Below, in pieces: positions 1 through 8,713 of a stretch of DNA of 64,000 bases. A model generated the notes under the pieces. That model saw nothing but the letters and a program-made list of their open reading frames with translations. It did no database searches and was not told the origin of the DNA. Both the position numbers and the translations under genes were made by a program. The DNA lies in assembly GCA_018818165.1 (NCBI GenBank), contig JAHISP010000084.1, positions 62,001-126,000 of the forward strand, in the 5' to 3' direction. The stretch comes from Bacteroidota bacterium (GTDB lineage Bacteria; Bacteroidota; Ignavibacteria; Ignavibacteriales; Melioribacteraceae). Every line of letters starts with the position of its first letter. Positions within the stretch are counted from its first letter, which is position 1.

Positions 1-255
1 CAATTTGCTAGTTCTCCATTTTCTGAATTGGTTAATCCAGCGGAATTGGAAAAACATTTTGAGCCAATGATAAAGGTTTTACAAAAAGGAATTGAGCAAA
101 AAGTTATCAAAGATGTTCCATTTGATATTCTTGCTGCCTTTATTTTTTATCCAATGATGAATTTAGCTAATTCAAAAACGTGCAAAAGCCTGGAATTAAA
201 TGACAATACAATTGAAGTAGCATTTAAATTAGCTTGGGACGCAATTAAACTCTAA
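1..255 (+). CDS. TetR/AcrR-family regulator, C-terminal fragment (5' end outside window)
   Basis: The reading frame is open from base 1, so the DNA-binding half lies outside the window. The roughly 84 visible residues are helical and end in the pattern typical of TetR ligand-binding domains, with a run ending LAWDAIKL just before the stop. Support comes from context: a metallo-hydrolase and a short-chain dehydrogenase follow on the same strand, and an imperfect palindrome lies directly downstream at 275-290. That arrangement fits a local regulator acting on its neighbours. The family call rests on a short fragment and the diagnostic helix-turn-helix is not visible. Confidence 0.6.
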   Translation, partial: QFASSPFSELVNPAELEKHFEPMIKVLQKGIEQKVIKDVPFDILAAFIFYPMMNLANSKTCKSLELNDNTIEVAFKLAWDAIKL

Positions 256-274
256 AAATTTTTAACTATAAATT

Positions 275-290
275 AAACGAACATTCATTT
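275..290. promoter_or_regulatory. Imperfect palindrome, possible TetR-type operator
   Basis: AAACGAACATTCATTT reads as an imperfect inverted repeat centred on GAACATTC with one mismatched pair. It lies between the regulator stop and the start at 304. TetR-family operators often have this AATGAAC/GTTCATT character. Binding by the adjacent regulator is inference. Confidence 0.35.
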
Positions 291-303
291 ATAAAATTTA
301 ACA

Positions 304-1452
304 ATGAAGAATAGAATAAAGAAGATTATGAAAATTAGCACAATAGCTCTTGGCGTTTTAATACTTGTTGGGATGTTATTTGCGCAATCTTGTTCATCTG
401 CAACATATAGTGAAAAGGATATAATGATGAAAAAAATAAATAAATCGGATAGATACGATGGAAGTAAATTCCTAAACTACACTCCAAGTCCAGAAATGAA
501 TTTCATAAAAATGCTCCCAACAATGTGGAATTTTCTTGTAACAGATAACGAGAGAATGCCAAAGTTTGATTTACCGACACAAAAAGTAGATTTTAGCAAA
601 ATTACAAACGCCAAACCTGACGAACTAAAAGTAACTTGGGTTGGACATTCATCTCAAATAATTAATATTGATGGAAAAATAATTTTAACTGATCCTGTTT
701 ATGTTAATAAAACCGTATTTATGGGACCTTCCAGGTATAACGGAGATGTTCCGTTAAATATTGATGAATTACCAGAAATTGATTTAGTTTTAATATCGCA
801 TAATCATTACGATCACCTAAATATTGAAACTATTAATAAGATACATCCAAAAGTAAAACGGTTTTTAGTGCCTATGTTGGTTGGAGCAGAGCTGGAAAAA
901 GCTGGTGTTCCACAAGAAAAAATAACTGAATTAAATTGGTGGGATGAATTAAAAATTGACGAAGGGTTCACAATTGCTTTCACTCCAACTCAACATTTTT
1001 CTGGTCGTGGAATATTTGATAGAGATGAAACTCTTTGGGGATCGTATGTTATTCATGGTCCACATCACAAAATTTTCTTTAGTGGTGATTCGGGATATTT
1101 TGATGGCTTCAAAGAAATTGGCAATAAATACGGACCTTTTGACTATACTTTTATGGAATGTGGCGCATATAACGAAAAATGGCATTATGTGCATATGTAT
1201 CCCGAAGAAACGGTTCAAGCACATTTGGACTTAAAAGGAAAAGTACTTCAACCAATGCATTGGGGAACTTTCAATTTAGCCCTTCACGCTTGGTATGATC
1301 CAATGATAAGAGTTACAAAGGCTGCTGATAGCTCAGGAATAAAGTTATCAACCCCTGTAGTTGGGGAAACAATAACTATTAATGAGAACGTAAATACAGA
1401 ACTTTGGTGGGAAGAACTTTTAATGAACGCTGAAATAGCGTATTCAAAATAA
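304..1452 (+). CDS. MBL-fold metallo-hydrolase, exported lipoprotein-like (NAPE-PLD/UlaG type)
   Basis: A 382-aa protein. Residues 10-31 form a hydrophobic signal ending in AQSCSS, a plausible lipoprotein site, so the protein probably sits in the cell envelope. The metallo-beta-lactamase fold follows: VTWVGHSS near residue 115, the metal-binding SHNHYDH near 165, PTQHFSGRG near 225, FFSGDSGYF near 260, and a late QPMHWGTF histidine motif near 318. This order of motifs is typical of the N-acylphosphatidylethanolamine phospholipase D-like/UlaG-like branch. The true substrate cannot be read from sequence. It probably shares regulation with the following dehydrogenase and the upstream TetR fragment. 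Confidence 0.85.
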   Translation: MKNRIKKIMKISTIALGVLILVGMLFAQSCSSATYSEKDIMMKKINKSDRYDGSKFLNYTPSPEMNFIKMLPTMWNFLVTDNERMPKFDLPTQKVDFSKITNAKPDELKVTWVGHSSQIINIDGKIILTDPVYVNKTVFMGPSRYNGDVPLNIDELPEIDLVLISHNHYDHLNIETINKIHPKVKRFLVPMLVGAELEKAGVPQEKITELNWWDELKIDEGFTIAFTPTQHFSGRGIFDRDETLWGSYVIHGPHHKIFFSGDSGYFDGFKEIGNKYGPFDYTFMECGAYNEKWHYVHMYPEETVQAHLDLKGKVLQPMHWGTFNLALHAWYDPMIRVTKAADSSGIKLSTPVVGETITINENVNTELWWEELLMNAEIAYSK

Positions 1453-1456
1453 AAAC

Positions 1457-1485
1457 GCAAATGAAATTCTGATAAAAGCATTTGC
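1457..1485. other. Hairpin between metallo-hydrolase and dehydrogenase genes
   Basis: GCAAATG at 1457-1463 pairs with CATTTGC at 1479-1485 across a 15-nt loop. An A-run rather than a T-run follows, so on the plus strand it is not a classical terminator. It could stabilise or process an operon transcript. Confidence 0.3.
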
Positions 1486-1516
1486 AAAAAAACATAATAT
1501 AATTTGAGGTAAAATT

Positions 1517-2416
1517 ATGCAAAAAAATAACTGGACAGCTGAAAACATTCCAGATCAAAGTGGAAAAATAGTAGTAGTAACTGGCTCAAGCAGTGGAATT
1601 GGATATGAAGCTACAAGAGTGCTTGCAAATAAAAATGCAAAAATAATTATTGCCGTACGAAATCTAAATAAAGGTGAAAATGCAAAAGCAAAAATTCTAG
1701 CTCAGAATAAAAATGCTAAAGTAGAAGTTATGAAAATTGATTTGTCAGATTTATCATCAGTAAAACTATTTGCGGATGAATTTAAGAATAAATTTGATAA
1801 ACTAGATTTACTAATTAATAATGCTGGAGTAATGATTCCTCCGTACTCCAAAACAAAAGATGGATTTGAATTACAGTTTGGAACTAATCATTTAGGTCAT
1901 TTTGCATTAACTCTGCAATTATTGGATTTAATTATTAAAACTCCTAAATCCAGAATTGTAAATGTAGCAAGTTCTGCACATAAGTATGGAAATATTGATT
2001 TTAGCGATCTTAACTGGGATAAAAGAAAATACAAAGCTTGGCGTGCATATGGTGATAGCAAAATAGCAAACTTATACTTTACAAAAGAGTTAGCAAAAAA
2101 ATTGGAAGACAAAAATATTTTGGTAACTGCAGCACATCCTGGTTGGACAGCAACTGAATTGCAAAGACATTCTGGAGTTTTTGAATTTGCAAATAAATTT
2201 TTTGCGATGCCAATTGAGCAAGGAACTTTACCAACTTTAAGAGCCGCAACCGATTTGAATGCAAAAAGTGGTGATTATTATGGTCCCGATGGTTGGCAAG
2301 AATGGAGAGGTTATCCAGTAAAAGTACAACCAAATAATCTTGCAAAAGATGAAACAATTGCAAAAAAATTGTGGAAAGTCTCGGAAGAATTAACAAAAGT
2401 AAAATTCAATTTATAA
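1517..2416 (+). CDS. Short-chain dehydrogenase/reductase (retinol dehydrogenase-like)
   Basis: A 299-aa NAD(P)-dependent oxidoreductase. It shows the Rossmann dinucleotide motif TGSSSGIG near residue 22, an acidic MKIDLSDLSS segment, the NNAG motif near 102, VNVASSAH with the catalytic serine near 153, and the catalytic YGDSK near 180. The tail AAHPGWTATELQRHS is typical of the WW-oxidoreductase/retinol dehydrogenase group. A ribosome-binding GAGGT precedes the ATG. The substrate is unknown. It follows the metallo-hydrolase by 64 nt, with which it probably forms an operon. Confidence 0.88.
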   Translation: MQKNNWTAENIPDQSGKIVVVTGSSSGIGYEATRVLANKNAKIIIAVRNLNKGENAKAKILAQNKNAKVEVMKIDLSDLSSVKLFADEFKNKFDKLDLLINNAGVMIPPYSKTKDGFELQFGTNHLGHFALTLQLLDLIIKTPKSRIVNVASSAHKYGNIDFSDLNWDKRKYKAWRAYGDSKIANLYFTKELAKKLEDKNILVTAAHPGWTATELQRHSGVFEFANKFFAMPIEQGTLPTLRAATDLNAKSGDYYGPDGWQEWRGYPVKVQPNNLAKDETIAKKLWKVSEELTKVKFNL

Positions 2417-2431
2417 AACTAGAAAAATATT

Positions 2432-2465
2432 TAGCACATCATTTTTGTAAAATATTGATGTGCTA
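2432..2465. terminator. Bidirectional stem-loop terminator between convergent genes
   Basis: A perfect 10-bp stem, TAGCACATCA at 2432-2441 with TGATGTGCTA at 2456-2465, closes a 14-nt loop. It lies between the convergent dehydrogenase and HAD genes. T-rich sequence flanks both sides, though there is no long uninterrupted T-run. Confidence 0.55.
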
Positions 2466-2488
2466 TTTATAAAGCAGCATAAAATCCT

Positions 2489-3067
2489 CTATAAATATTT
2501 TCTAACATCCACCGATTTCATTCCTGCTTTATCCGCAGCTTCTAGACCAAAATCACCATCTTCAAATACTAAACAATTTTCAGGAGCAACATTCATAAGC
2601 TTTGCACACTCTAAAAATATATCTGGATTTGGCTTTGCTGGTATTTTGTCGTTTGATGTAAGAATAAAGTCAAATAATTTTAAAATTCCAATGGAAGTTA
2701 ACGAAGAATGCACGTTATATTTTGAACCACCTGAAGCTACTGACATTGGCATCACATTTTTATATTTGAGTGCAATATCAACAATTGGTTGAATTGGTTT
2801 TGTAAACTTAATTGTTTCCTTTGTAAGTGTGGCTTTGTCTTCTGCAACTTTTTTGAGATTAAGAACATCATTAAACTTTTCGTTGTAAAGTCTAATAATT
2901 TCTGGTCCAGGAGCGCCTTTTAAGCTGTCAATAAATTCTCTTGGGAATTCCCGCCCATTCATTTCAAATGCTTTTTGCCAAGCATCTAAATGTAATGCCA
3001 TAGTATCAGCTAATGTGCCATCGCAATCAAATATTAATGCTTCTATATTTTCTGGTATTTTTATCAT
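2489..3067 (-). CDS. HAD-superfamily phosphatase, beta-phosphoglucomutase-like
   Basis: A 192-aa HAD hydrolase of subfamily IA. Motif I is IFDCDGTLADTM near residue 12, with the nucleophile and acid/base aspartates. A helical cap follows. Motif II is SVASGGSKY near 109, motif III lysine is in IPAKPNPDIF near 142, and motif IV is FEDGDFGLEAA near 166. Length and cap match the beta-phosphoglucomutase/sugar-phosphate phosphatase group. Whether it is a mutase or a phosphatase, and on which sugar phosphate, is not decidable here. It is a single-gene unit facing the upstream dehydrogenase. Confidence 0.85.
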   Translation of the reverse strand: MIKIPENIEALIFDCDGTLADTMALHLDAWQKAFEMNGREFPREFIDSLKGAPGPEIIRLYNEKFNDVLNLKKVAEDKATLTKETIKFTKPIQPIVDIALKYKNVMPMSVASGGSKYNVHSSLTSIGILKLFDFILTSNDKIPAKPNPDIFLECAKLMNVAPENCLVFEDGDFGLEAADKAGMKSVDVRKYL

Positions 3068-3312
3068 TGTTTTCTTTTTATTTATATGAGTTTAAAAACT
3101 AAAATTTCGTTTACAAATATACTTCGATAATATTCTATTAAAAAGGTGGCTTAATTTATTATGGGTTAAATACATATTAGTCTTATTCACAGCTATTAAA
3201 TTCACACCAAATCGGAATATATAATTCTGCATTAGTATCTTTAGTAATATAATTTTCAAAAAGTAGACAGAAGAATAAATAGATTTTTTTAATTAATAAT
3301 AGTTGGATAAAA

Positions 3313-3942
3313 ATGGTATATAAAGTAAAAGAGGCAGACTCTTTTTCGAATAACGGTTGCGAAATTGGTGAGTTAAATAATTTTATGGGAGATTTTCCAA
3401 CGCATTTTCCGAAGGCAAAATTTAAATTATCTTATAACGAAAAATCGCTTTTACTCCGGTTTGATTTACAAGATAATTTTGTAATTGCAAATTCTGAAAA
3501 TCATTTTGATAATGTTTGGGAAGACAGTTGTGTTGAATTATTTTTCACTCCTTCTACTAATAATGAAGATGGCTATTTTAATCTGGAGATAAATTGCTGC
3601 GGAAAGGTTTACTTCCAACATCAGAAATCAAAAAGAAATCAAGTTAAAAGAATGGACATAAATGACATTGATAAGTTGAATGTAAAATCTTCTTTTTCTG
3701 GTTCAATAAAGGAAGAAATAGTTAAGCCTACAAATTGGTTTATTGAATGTGAAATTCCATTTGACATTTTAGCAAAGTATTCTAGAATTGAGCTCCCCAG
3801 TATAGGAGTTGAGTGGCGGGCAAATTTATACAAGTGTGCTGACGCATCATCGCATCCTCACTGGCTTACATGGAACAAAATTGATTTCCCAGAGCCAAAT
3901 TTTCATCTTCCTGAATTTTTTGGAGAACTACATTTTGAATAA
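3313..3942 (+). CDS. Carbohydrate-binding family 9-like domain protein
   Basis: A 209-aa protein built almost entirely of one beta-sandwich domain of the CBM9-like/DOMON-related type. Recognisable pieces are LLLRFDLQD near residue 50, the VWEDSCVELFF motif near 75, YFNLEINCCG near 94, and the late W-R-A-NLYKCAD region near 170 with a final PNFHLPEFFGELHFE. No signal peptide is apparent, unlike many relatives attached to secreted enzymes. The 3' end overlaps the next gene by 8 nt, so the two are translationally linked. What it binds is unknown. Confidence 0.7.
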   Translation: MVYKVKEADSFSNNGCEIGELNNFMGDFPTHFPKAKFKLSYNEKSLLLRFDLQDNFVIANSENHFDNVWEDSCVELFFTPSTNNEDGYFNLEINCCGKVYFQHQKSKRNQVKRMDINDIDKLNVKSSFSGSIKEEIVKPTNWFIECEIPFDILAKYSRIELPSIGVEWRANLYKCADASSHPHWLTWNKIDFPEPNFHLPEFFGELHFE

Positions 3943-4915
3943 AACTGAAAGAATATTTCTTGTGTTTGTATTACTGTTTAATGCTTGCACATCTATTGAC
4001 TATATAAATAACTTTAACTCTTCTGATAATAATAAAAATATCGGCGAAAATGGAATTAGTTTAGTTACTTATAACATTAAAGCAATTTATGATAAGAAAA
4101 AAAATGAAGTAGATAGTTTGATAGCCTTTATTGATAGAGGTAAATATGATTTTGTATTATTTCAGGAGTTGTTTGATGAAAGTACGCGGGATGAAATTGT
4201 TGAAAAAAGCAATTCAAATTATCAAACTATTATATCAAGAGTAGATTACAATAGCTTCCCAGAGTTTTTATTTCAGGATGCCGGCTTATTTTTGATGAGC
4301 AAATATCCTCGTGTGGATTTATCGGGAATTGATTTTGGTGATGACATAAATAACTCCAACGGTGTAATTCATATGGTTTTGGAAAAAGAATGGTCGAAGA
4401 CAAATGATTTTTTAGCAAATAAATCCGTACTCGGAGCACTGTTTAGCATAAATGATTCAACCCAATTGTTCCTATTTACAACACATGTTCAAGCTATTGG
4501 TACAAAAGAGCATAAACTATTTCAATTAGAACAAATTAAGAATTTTATTGACTTAGCTGTTAATGGAGTAATAAATTCTGGTAAAGTAAATTCATCCAAA
4601 AATTTAGTTGTTTTACTTGCCGGTGATTTTAATAGTGATGCTTATAATACTGAAAGATTTAGTAGTTTGAAACAGCATTTGGGCAATCCACGTGATTTGC
4701 ACATGGAGTTTAATGGAAATAAAAAAGAATATACATTTGCATTTAGTTCGCGCAGACCTTCAAGACGATTTGATTATATTTTTGCCTATGATAATTTATT
4801 TACAATCAACTTTAAGAAAGTAAGTGTAAAATCAATTGGAGTTGAGGATGTAAAGGTTGATTCTGTTAGCATATCAGATCATAATTCACTAAAAGCAACA
4901 ATATCAATAGAGTAG
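3935..4915 (+). CDS. Endonuclease/exonuclease/phosphatase-family lipoprotein (sphingomyelinase-like)
   Basis: I place the start at TTG 3935 because GGAGA lies 8 nt upstream and the resulting N-terminus is a lipoprotein signal (hydrophobic FLVFVLLFNAC with the lipobox cysteine). Farther upstream in-frame starts would run through the preceding gene. The 326-aa product carries the EEP metal-dependent phosphodiesterase fold: VTYNIKA early, FVLFQELFDES with the metal-binding glutamate, AGDFNSDAYN, and a terminal SDHNSLKATI with the catalytic aspartate-histidine pair. This arrangement fits exported neutral sphingomyelinase or DNase-like hydrolases. It is probably anchored in the outer envelope. The substrate is unresolved. 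Confidence 0.78.
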   Translation: MNKTERIFLVFVLLFNACTSIDYINNFNSSDNNKNIGENGISLVTYNIKAIYDKKKNEVDSLIAFIDRGKYDFVLFQELFDESTRDEIVEKSNSNYQTIISRVDYNSFPEFLFQDAGLFLMSKYPRVDLSGIDFGDDINNSNGVIHMVLEKEWSKTNDFLANKSVLGALFSINDSTQLFLFTTHVQAIGTKEHKLFQLEQIKNFIDLAVNGVINSGKVNSSKNLVVLLAGDFNSDAYNTERFSSLKQHLGNPRDLHMEFNGNKKEYTFAFSSRRPSRRFDYIFAYDNLFTINFKKVSVKSIGVEDVKVDSVSISDHNSLKATISIE

Positions 4916-4923
4916 AGAAATCA

Positions 4924-5595
4924 ATGAAAATTAAAGCAATAATTACTGGCTCAACAGGAATGGTTGGAGAAGGCGTACTTAATCAATGTTTGCATAATGA
5001 AAATGTTGAATCTGTATTGGTTATTAACAGAAGACCGTGCGGTGTAAAGCATCCGAAATTGGTGGAAATAATCCACAAAAATTTTATGGATTTGTCCCCG
5101 ATTGAAGATAAACTTGCTGGTTACAATGCGTGTTATTTTTGTTCTGGCGTTTCATCAATTGGAAAAAAGGAAGATGAATACATTCGTATCACAAATGAGC
5201 TTACACTAAATTTTGCTTATACTTTAGTTAGAATTTATGGTGAGCGGAGCCGAACCATTACTTTTACTTATGTTTCGGGTGTTGGAACTGACAGCACAGA
5301 AAATGGAAAAACTATGTGGGCGCGAGTAAAAGGCAAAACTGAAAACGACTTATTAAAACTTCCATTCAAAGCCGCATTTATGTTCAGACCTGGTTATATT
5401 CAGCCGATTAAAGGGTTAAATAATGCTTATAAAGTTTACACATTTCTTTCTCCATTTTATCCAATATTGGAAAAATTTATCCCTAAATATGTTTGTACTT
5501 TGGACGAACTAGGTAATTCAATGATTAACGTTACTTTAAATGGATATGAAAAAAATATTTTAGACTGTGTGGATATTAGAAAAACCGGGAAATAG
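4924..5595 (+). CDS. NAD(P)-binding epimerase-like protein (atypical SDR)
   Basis: A 223-aa Rossmann-fold protein. The N-terminal ITGSTGMVGEGVLNQ is the dinucleotide-binding loop. YFCSGVSSIGK near residue 75, YVSGVGTDS near 117 and MWARVKGKTE near 131 are conserved in this atypical SDR group often annotated as NAD-dependent epimerase; the latter lysine sits where the catalytic YxxxK would be. The PGYIQP segment near 159 also fits. A 22-bp stretch at 5237-5258, coding for part of YGERSRT, matches the hairpin repeats around 15 kb and looks like a small insertion. It starts 9 nt after the previous stop. No reaction can be assigned. Confidence 0.7.
   Translation: MKIKAIITGSTGMVGEGVLNQCLHNENVESVLVINRRPCGVKHPKLVEIIHKNFMDLSPIEDKLAGYNACYFCSGVSSIGKKEDEYIRITNELTLNFAYTLVRIYGERSRTITFTYVSGVGTDSTENGKTMWARVKGKTENDLLKLPFKAAFMFRPGYIQPIKGLNNAYKVYTFLSPFYPILEKFIPKYVCTLDELGNSMINVTLNGYEKNILDCVDIRKTGK
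5237..5258. repeat. Hairpin repeat with 12-nt core loop, inside a coding sequence
   Basis: ATGGT at 5237-5241 pairs with ACCAT at 5254-5258 around the loop GAGCGGAGCCGA. That loop differs by one base from the loop of the element at 15027-15052 read on the minus strand (GAGCGGAGTCGA). The shared loop with different but self-complementary arms suggests one dispersed repeat family. Confidence 0.55.
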
Positions 5596-5603
5596 ATTTT
5601 CCC
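5587..5603. terminator. Stem-loop overlapping a stop codon, between convergent genes
   Basis: GGGAAA at 5587-5592 pairs with TTTCCC at 5598-5603; the loop contains the stop codon of the preceding gene. It lies at the meeting point of convergent genes. The stem is short and there is no long T-run, so the terminator role is tentative. Confidence 0.3.
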
Positions 5604-5607
5604 AAAT

Positions 5608-6396
5608 TTAAATAAAATCTATCTTCATCAAATCTGGATGTAAAAACACATAATTCAAACGTTCTTTAACTTTTGAATTGCTAATTATTTTAAATGAATT
5701 GGAACTTGAATCCACAAACTTTGGCTCTGGAAACCCAATTGATTTTATTACTTGCGTGTAAAATTCCCTTTTGGTTGGATGTGTATCTGCACAGCAATTG
5801 AATGTTTCATCCCAAACTTCTTGCAAAATAATTTGGTTAATAATTCCAATGCAATCATCACGATGAATAAGATTTACAAACGAATTTGGATTTGCAATTG
5901 TGCTTCCATTTGCAAAAAATCTTCCGGGATGCCTTGTGTAGCCAATCAACCCACCAAAACGCAAAATGGTTGTCTTAAATTTATTACTGTTTCTAAATAT
6001 ATTTTCAATTACAATCAAAGGATGTGTTTGCATTTCCATCCCGTCTGATTCTATAATTGTTTTATTACAATCCTCATAAACGGATGTAGAACTTATAAAT
6101 ATGACTTTTTCTATTTGCGAAATTTCAATTTCATCCAGTAATTTTATGAAACCGTCAATGTCTTTTGAAGGAATATTGATAATTAAAATATCCGATTCAA
6201 GAAATTTTTGAATGTTGTTTGATAACGAATTGATATTTATTTTAAATGGTTTTGCATTTAGTAATGCAAGTTCTGGAATTCTTTTTTCCGAAGTTGTTGA
6301 AATATTTACATAGTTTCCTTGCAAAATTAAATATTCAGCCAAAGGAAATCCTAGCCAGCCGCTACCCAAAATACTAATCGTTTTGTTATTAATCAT
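5608..6396 (-). CDS. YeeZ-like NAD(P)-binding protein
   Basis: A 262-aa Rossmann protein. The N-terminal SILGSGWLGFPLAEYL is the nucleotide-binding glycine loop in the form seen in YeeZ-type atypical SDRs. VIFISSTSVYED near residue 97 supplies the serine/tyrosine region, RFGGLIGYTRHPGRF near 146 the substrate-side loop, and LIHRDDCIGII near 176 the common epimerase aspartate segment. Its start overlaps the stop of the upstream DCC gene by one base (TAATG), so the two are cotranslated. The physiological substrate of this group is not known to me. Confidence 0.72.
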   Translation of the reverse strand: MINNKTISILGSGWLGFPLAEYLILQGNYVNISTTSEKRIPELALLNAKPFKININSLSNNIQKFLESDILIINIPSKDIDGFIKLLDEIEISQIEKVIFISSTSVYEDCNKTIIESDGMEMQTHPLIVIENIFRNSNKFKTTILRFGGLIGYTRHPGRFFANGSTIANPNSFVNLIHRDDCIGIINQIILQEVWDETFNCCADTHPTKREFYTQVIKSIGFPEPKFVDSSSNSFKIISNSKVKERLNYVFLHPDLMKIDFI

Positions 6397-6803
6397 TATG
6401 AAATAAACCTATTTCTCTGCTCCAAAGTTGGAATCATACAAACTTCTCTTTTCCCAAATAGTTTATACCTATTATTTGCAAAAACTTTATAAAAAACATC
6501 TCTAATTGTAACTGGCAGTATTTTAAATATTCTGAACAAAAACCAAAATCCTGTTAACTCTTTTGCAATTTCAAGAGCAGCTTCTGAACGAATATAGAAA
6601 ACGCCATTCTTTATTAAAATTATTGTATCTAAATCCTTTTTGGATTCATGGTAACTATCTATCAATTTTTGAGCAATATCACTTTGCATTGGTGTAAATT
6701 GAAATACTCCTTTTATATCTCTCTTAATTATGAAGTTAACCGCACCATTGCAAAAGTTGCAAACCCCATCAAAAATAATAATGTAATTGCCTTTATTTTT
6801 CAT
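6396..6803 (-). CDS. DCC-family thiol-disulfide oxidoreductase (DUF393)
   Basis: A 135-aa protein that begins with the hallmark of the DCC family: IIFDGVCNFCNGAVNFI, a CxxC pair (CNFC) near residue 13. QFTPMQSDIAQ, SEAALEIAKEL and the RDVFYKVFANNRYKLFGK segment are the other conserved blocks. The family is named for predicted thiol-disulfide chemistry; partner proteins are not known from this sequence. It lies 7 nt after the acetyltransferase-nitrilase stop and overlaps the YeeZ-like gene, forming a three-gene minus-strand operon. Confidence 0.85.
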   Translation of the reverse strand: MKNKGNYIIIFDGVCNFCNGAVNFIIKRDIKGVFQFTPMQSDIAQKLIDSYHESKKDLDTIILIKNGVFYIRSEAALEIAKELTGFWFLFRIFKILPVTIRDVFYKVFANNRYKLFGKREVCMIPTLEQRNRFIS

Positions 6804-6810
6804 ATTGATT

Positions 6811-8331
6811 TTATAATTTCTTTAATTCATAAATATCGGTTCGTCTGTCTCTCAAATTCCTGACACTTCCAAACTGATTTAGTTGACGAAGAAGATCAAT
6901 ATCAACATCAGCAATTAAAATCATTTCAGTATTTGGTGTTGCTTCGGCTTTAATTCCATTTACAGGAAACGCAAAATCACATGGAGTAAAAACCATTGAT
7001 TGCGCATATTGAATATCCATATTGTGAACCTTTGGAAGATTTCCTACACTTCCGGCAATTGCCACATAACACTCATTTTCAATTGCTCTTGCCTGAGCAC
7101 AATTACGAACACGTGAGTAACCATTTTGTGTATCGGTTAAAAATGGGACAAACAAAATATCCATTCCCTCTTGAGCAAGCAACCGACTAAGTTCCGGAAA
7201 CTCTACATCATAGCAAATTAAAACTCCAATTTTACCACAATCTGTATCAAAAACTTTAAGTTCGGTTCCGCGTTGCATTCCCCAGATTTTTACTTCATCT
7301 GGAGTAACATGAAGTTTTTCATAACGTTCTGTAGTTCCGTCTCTTCTGCATAAATATCCCACATTATAAAGTTTGTTGTCAATAACTTCGGGCATACTTC
7401 CAGATATGATATTTATGTTGTATGAAATGGCAAGTTCTGAAAATTTTAAGACAATTTTAGAAGTATGTTTTGCTAGCTCTCTTAATGCTTCAGGTTCTGA
7501 TAGATGATTATTATCCGCCATTAGTGGTGCATTAAAAAACTCAGGAAATAGTGCAAAATCTGATCTGTAACCAGAGACAGCATCAATAAAATATTCTGCT
7601 TGATGCATTAATTCATCAAAGTCTGAATAGGGACGCATTTGCCATTGTATTAAACCTAGACGTACAATTCTTTTAATTATAGATGCTTTTTTAGATTTTT
7701 TTTCATAGTAAATGTTATCCCATTCCAATAAAACTGCATAATCATTAGATGCAACATCTCCTTCAAGATAATTTTTAAGAATTTTAGCTGGATGAAAATC
7801 GTTTGAAACTTGAAAGTTTAATACAGGGTCGTCAATTTCTTTTCTTCTAACTTTTGCAATATACTCTTTGGGTGATAGTTTGTTAGAATATTTATGATAG
7901 TTTGGAATTCTTCCACCGAAAGCAACTCCTTTTAAGTTAAATCGTTCACTTAATTCTTTTCTGTAATCATAAAGTCTACGCCCAAGTCGCAAACCGCGAA
8001 ACTCTGGTTTAATGAAAATATCAATTCCATAAAGCATATCACCATTTGGTGAATGAGTGTTAAAAGTATAGTTTCCTGTAATCTGTTTATAAGTATGGTT
8101 CTCATCAAAATTATCATATTCAACAATAATTGATAATGCACAACCAGCAATTTGATTGTTAACTTTAATTACTACTTGCCCTTCGGGAAAAATATCTATT
8201 AGTTTACTAATTTGAGATTCTTTCCAATACGAATTAGGCATATTAGTGTATGCCTCAATCATTGCAACTTTTAGTTCTTGATAATCATCCAAACTTAAAT
8301 AAGTAAGTTCTATATTTTCTATTTCTTTCAT
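6811..8331 (-). CDS. GNAT acetyltransferase-carbon/nitrogen hydrolase fusion
   Basis: A 506-aa two-domain protein. Residues about 1-210 are a GNAT N-acetyltransferase, with the acetyl-CoA loop in KPEFRGLRLGRRLYDYR. Residues about 225-500 are a nitrilase-superfamily amidohydrolase with the full catalytic triad: glutamate in ALFPEFFN, lysine in YEKLHVTPDE and cysteine in VLICYDVEFPE. This fusion occurs as a conserved architecture in Bacteroidetes and other phyla. The natural substrate is not established; an amide or N-acyl compound is the obvious guess. It heads the operon with the DCC and YeeZ-like genes. Confidence 0.88.
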   Translation of the reverse strand: MKEIENIELTYLSLDDYQELKVAMIEAYTNMPNSYWKESQISKLIDIFPEGQVVIKVNNQIAGCALSIIVEYDNFDENHTYKQITGNYTFNTHSPNGDMLYGIDIFIKPEFRGLRLGRRLYDYRKELSERFNLKGVAFGGRIPNYHKYSNKLSPKEYIAKVRRKEIDDPVLNFQVSNDFHPAKILKNYLEGDVASNDYAVLLEWDNIYYEKKSKKASIIKRIVRLGLIQWQMRPYSDFDELMHQAEYFIDAVSGYRSDFALFPEFFNAPLMADNNHLSEPEALRELAKHTSKIVLKFSELAISYNINIISGSMPEVIDNKLYNVGYLCRRDGTTERYEKLHVTPDEVKIWGMQRGTELKVFDTDCGKIGVLICYDVEFPELSRLLAQEGMDILFVPFLTDTQNGYSRVRNCAQARAIENECYVAIAGSVGNLPKVHNMDIQYAQSMVFTPCDFAFPVNGIKAEATPNTEMILIADVDIDLLRQLNQFGSVRNLRDRRTDIYELKKL

Positions 8332-8713
8332 AACTATATAAACCTTAATTTTTCAATAATTTCTGTGGATTGATTAACAGTCAAAGTTATTACATTAAAT
8401 AATATTAAACAAATAATAGTGAAATGGAATTTTATTTTTGTCATTATTTTGAATCTTTGAAAAATGGAAAAATATTTATCAGTATCTAATTTTAAAGTAT
8501 TAAAGTTATACATAATTAAAATCACTAATCACAAAACCTTTTGAAAATGAGTAATGGCAAGTTTATATCTTTACTATTTCCAAAAATATTCTTTATTGGA
8601 ATTTGGTTCATACAGACAAAAAAGAAAATGCTTAATTGTTTAATAGGTCTGTATTTTCATCAATTATTGTAATAGATTTTGAATGACAATTTTATTAAAT
8701 AAATGGAAAAAGA
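8332..8713. other. Intergenic region between divergent genes
   Basis: The 382 bases separate divergently transcribed genes and should hold both promoters. I see an 8-bp inverted repeat, ATACAGAC at 8610-8617 with GTCTGTAT at 8647-8654, upstream of the TPR gene. A short minus-strand reading frame here has no recognisable features and I do not call it. Confidence 0.4.

Noticed and set aside
8334-8525. Minus-strand ORF of 63 codons in the divergent intergenic region
   Set aside because: No ribosome-binding site of note, no recognisable motif, and it covers the region where promoters should lie.
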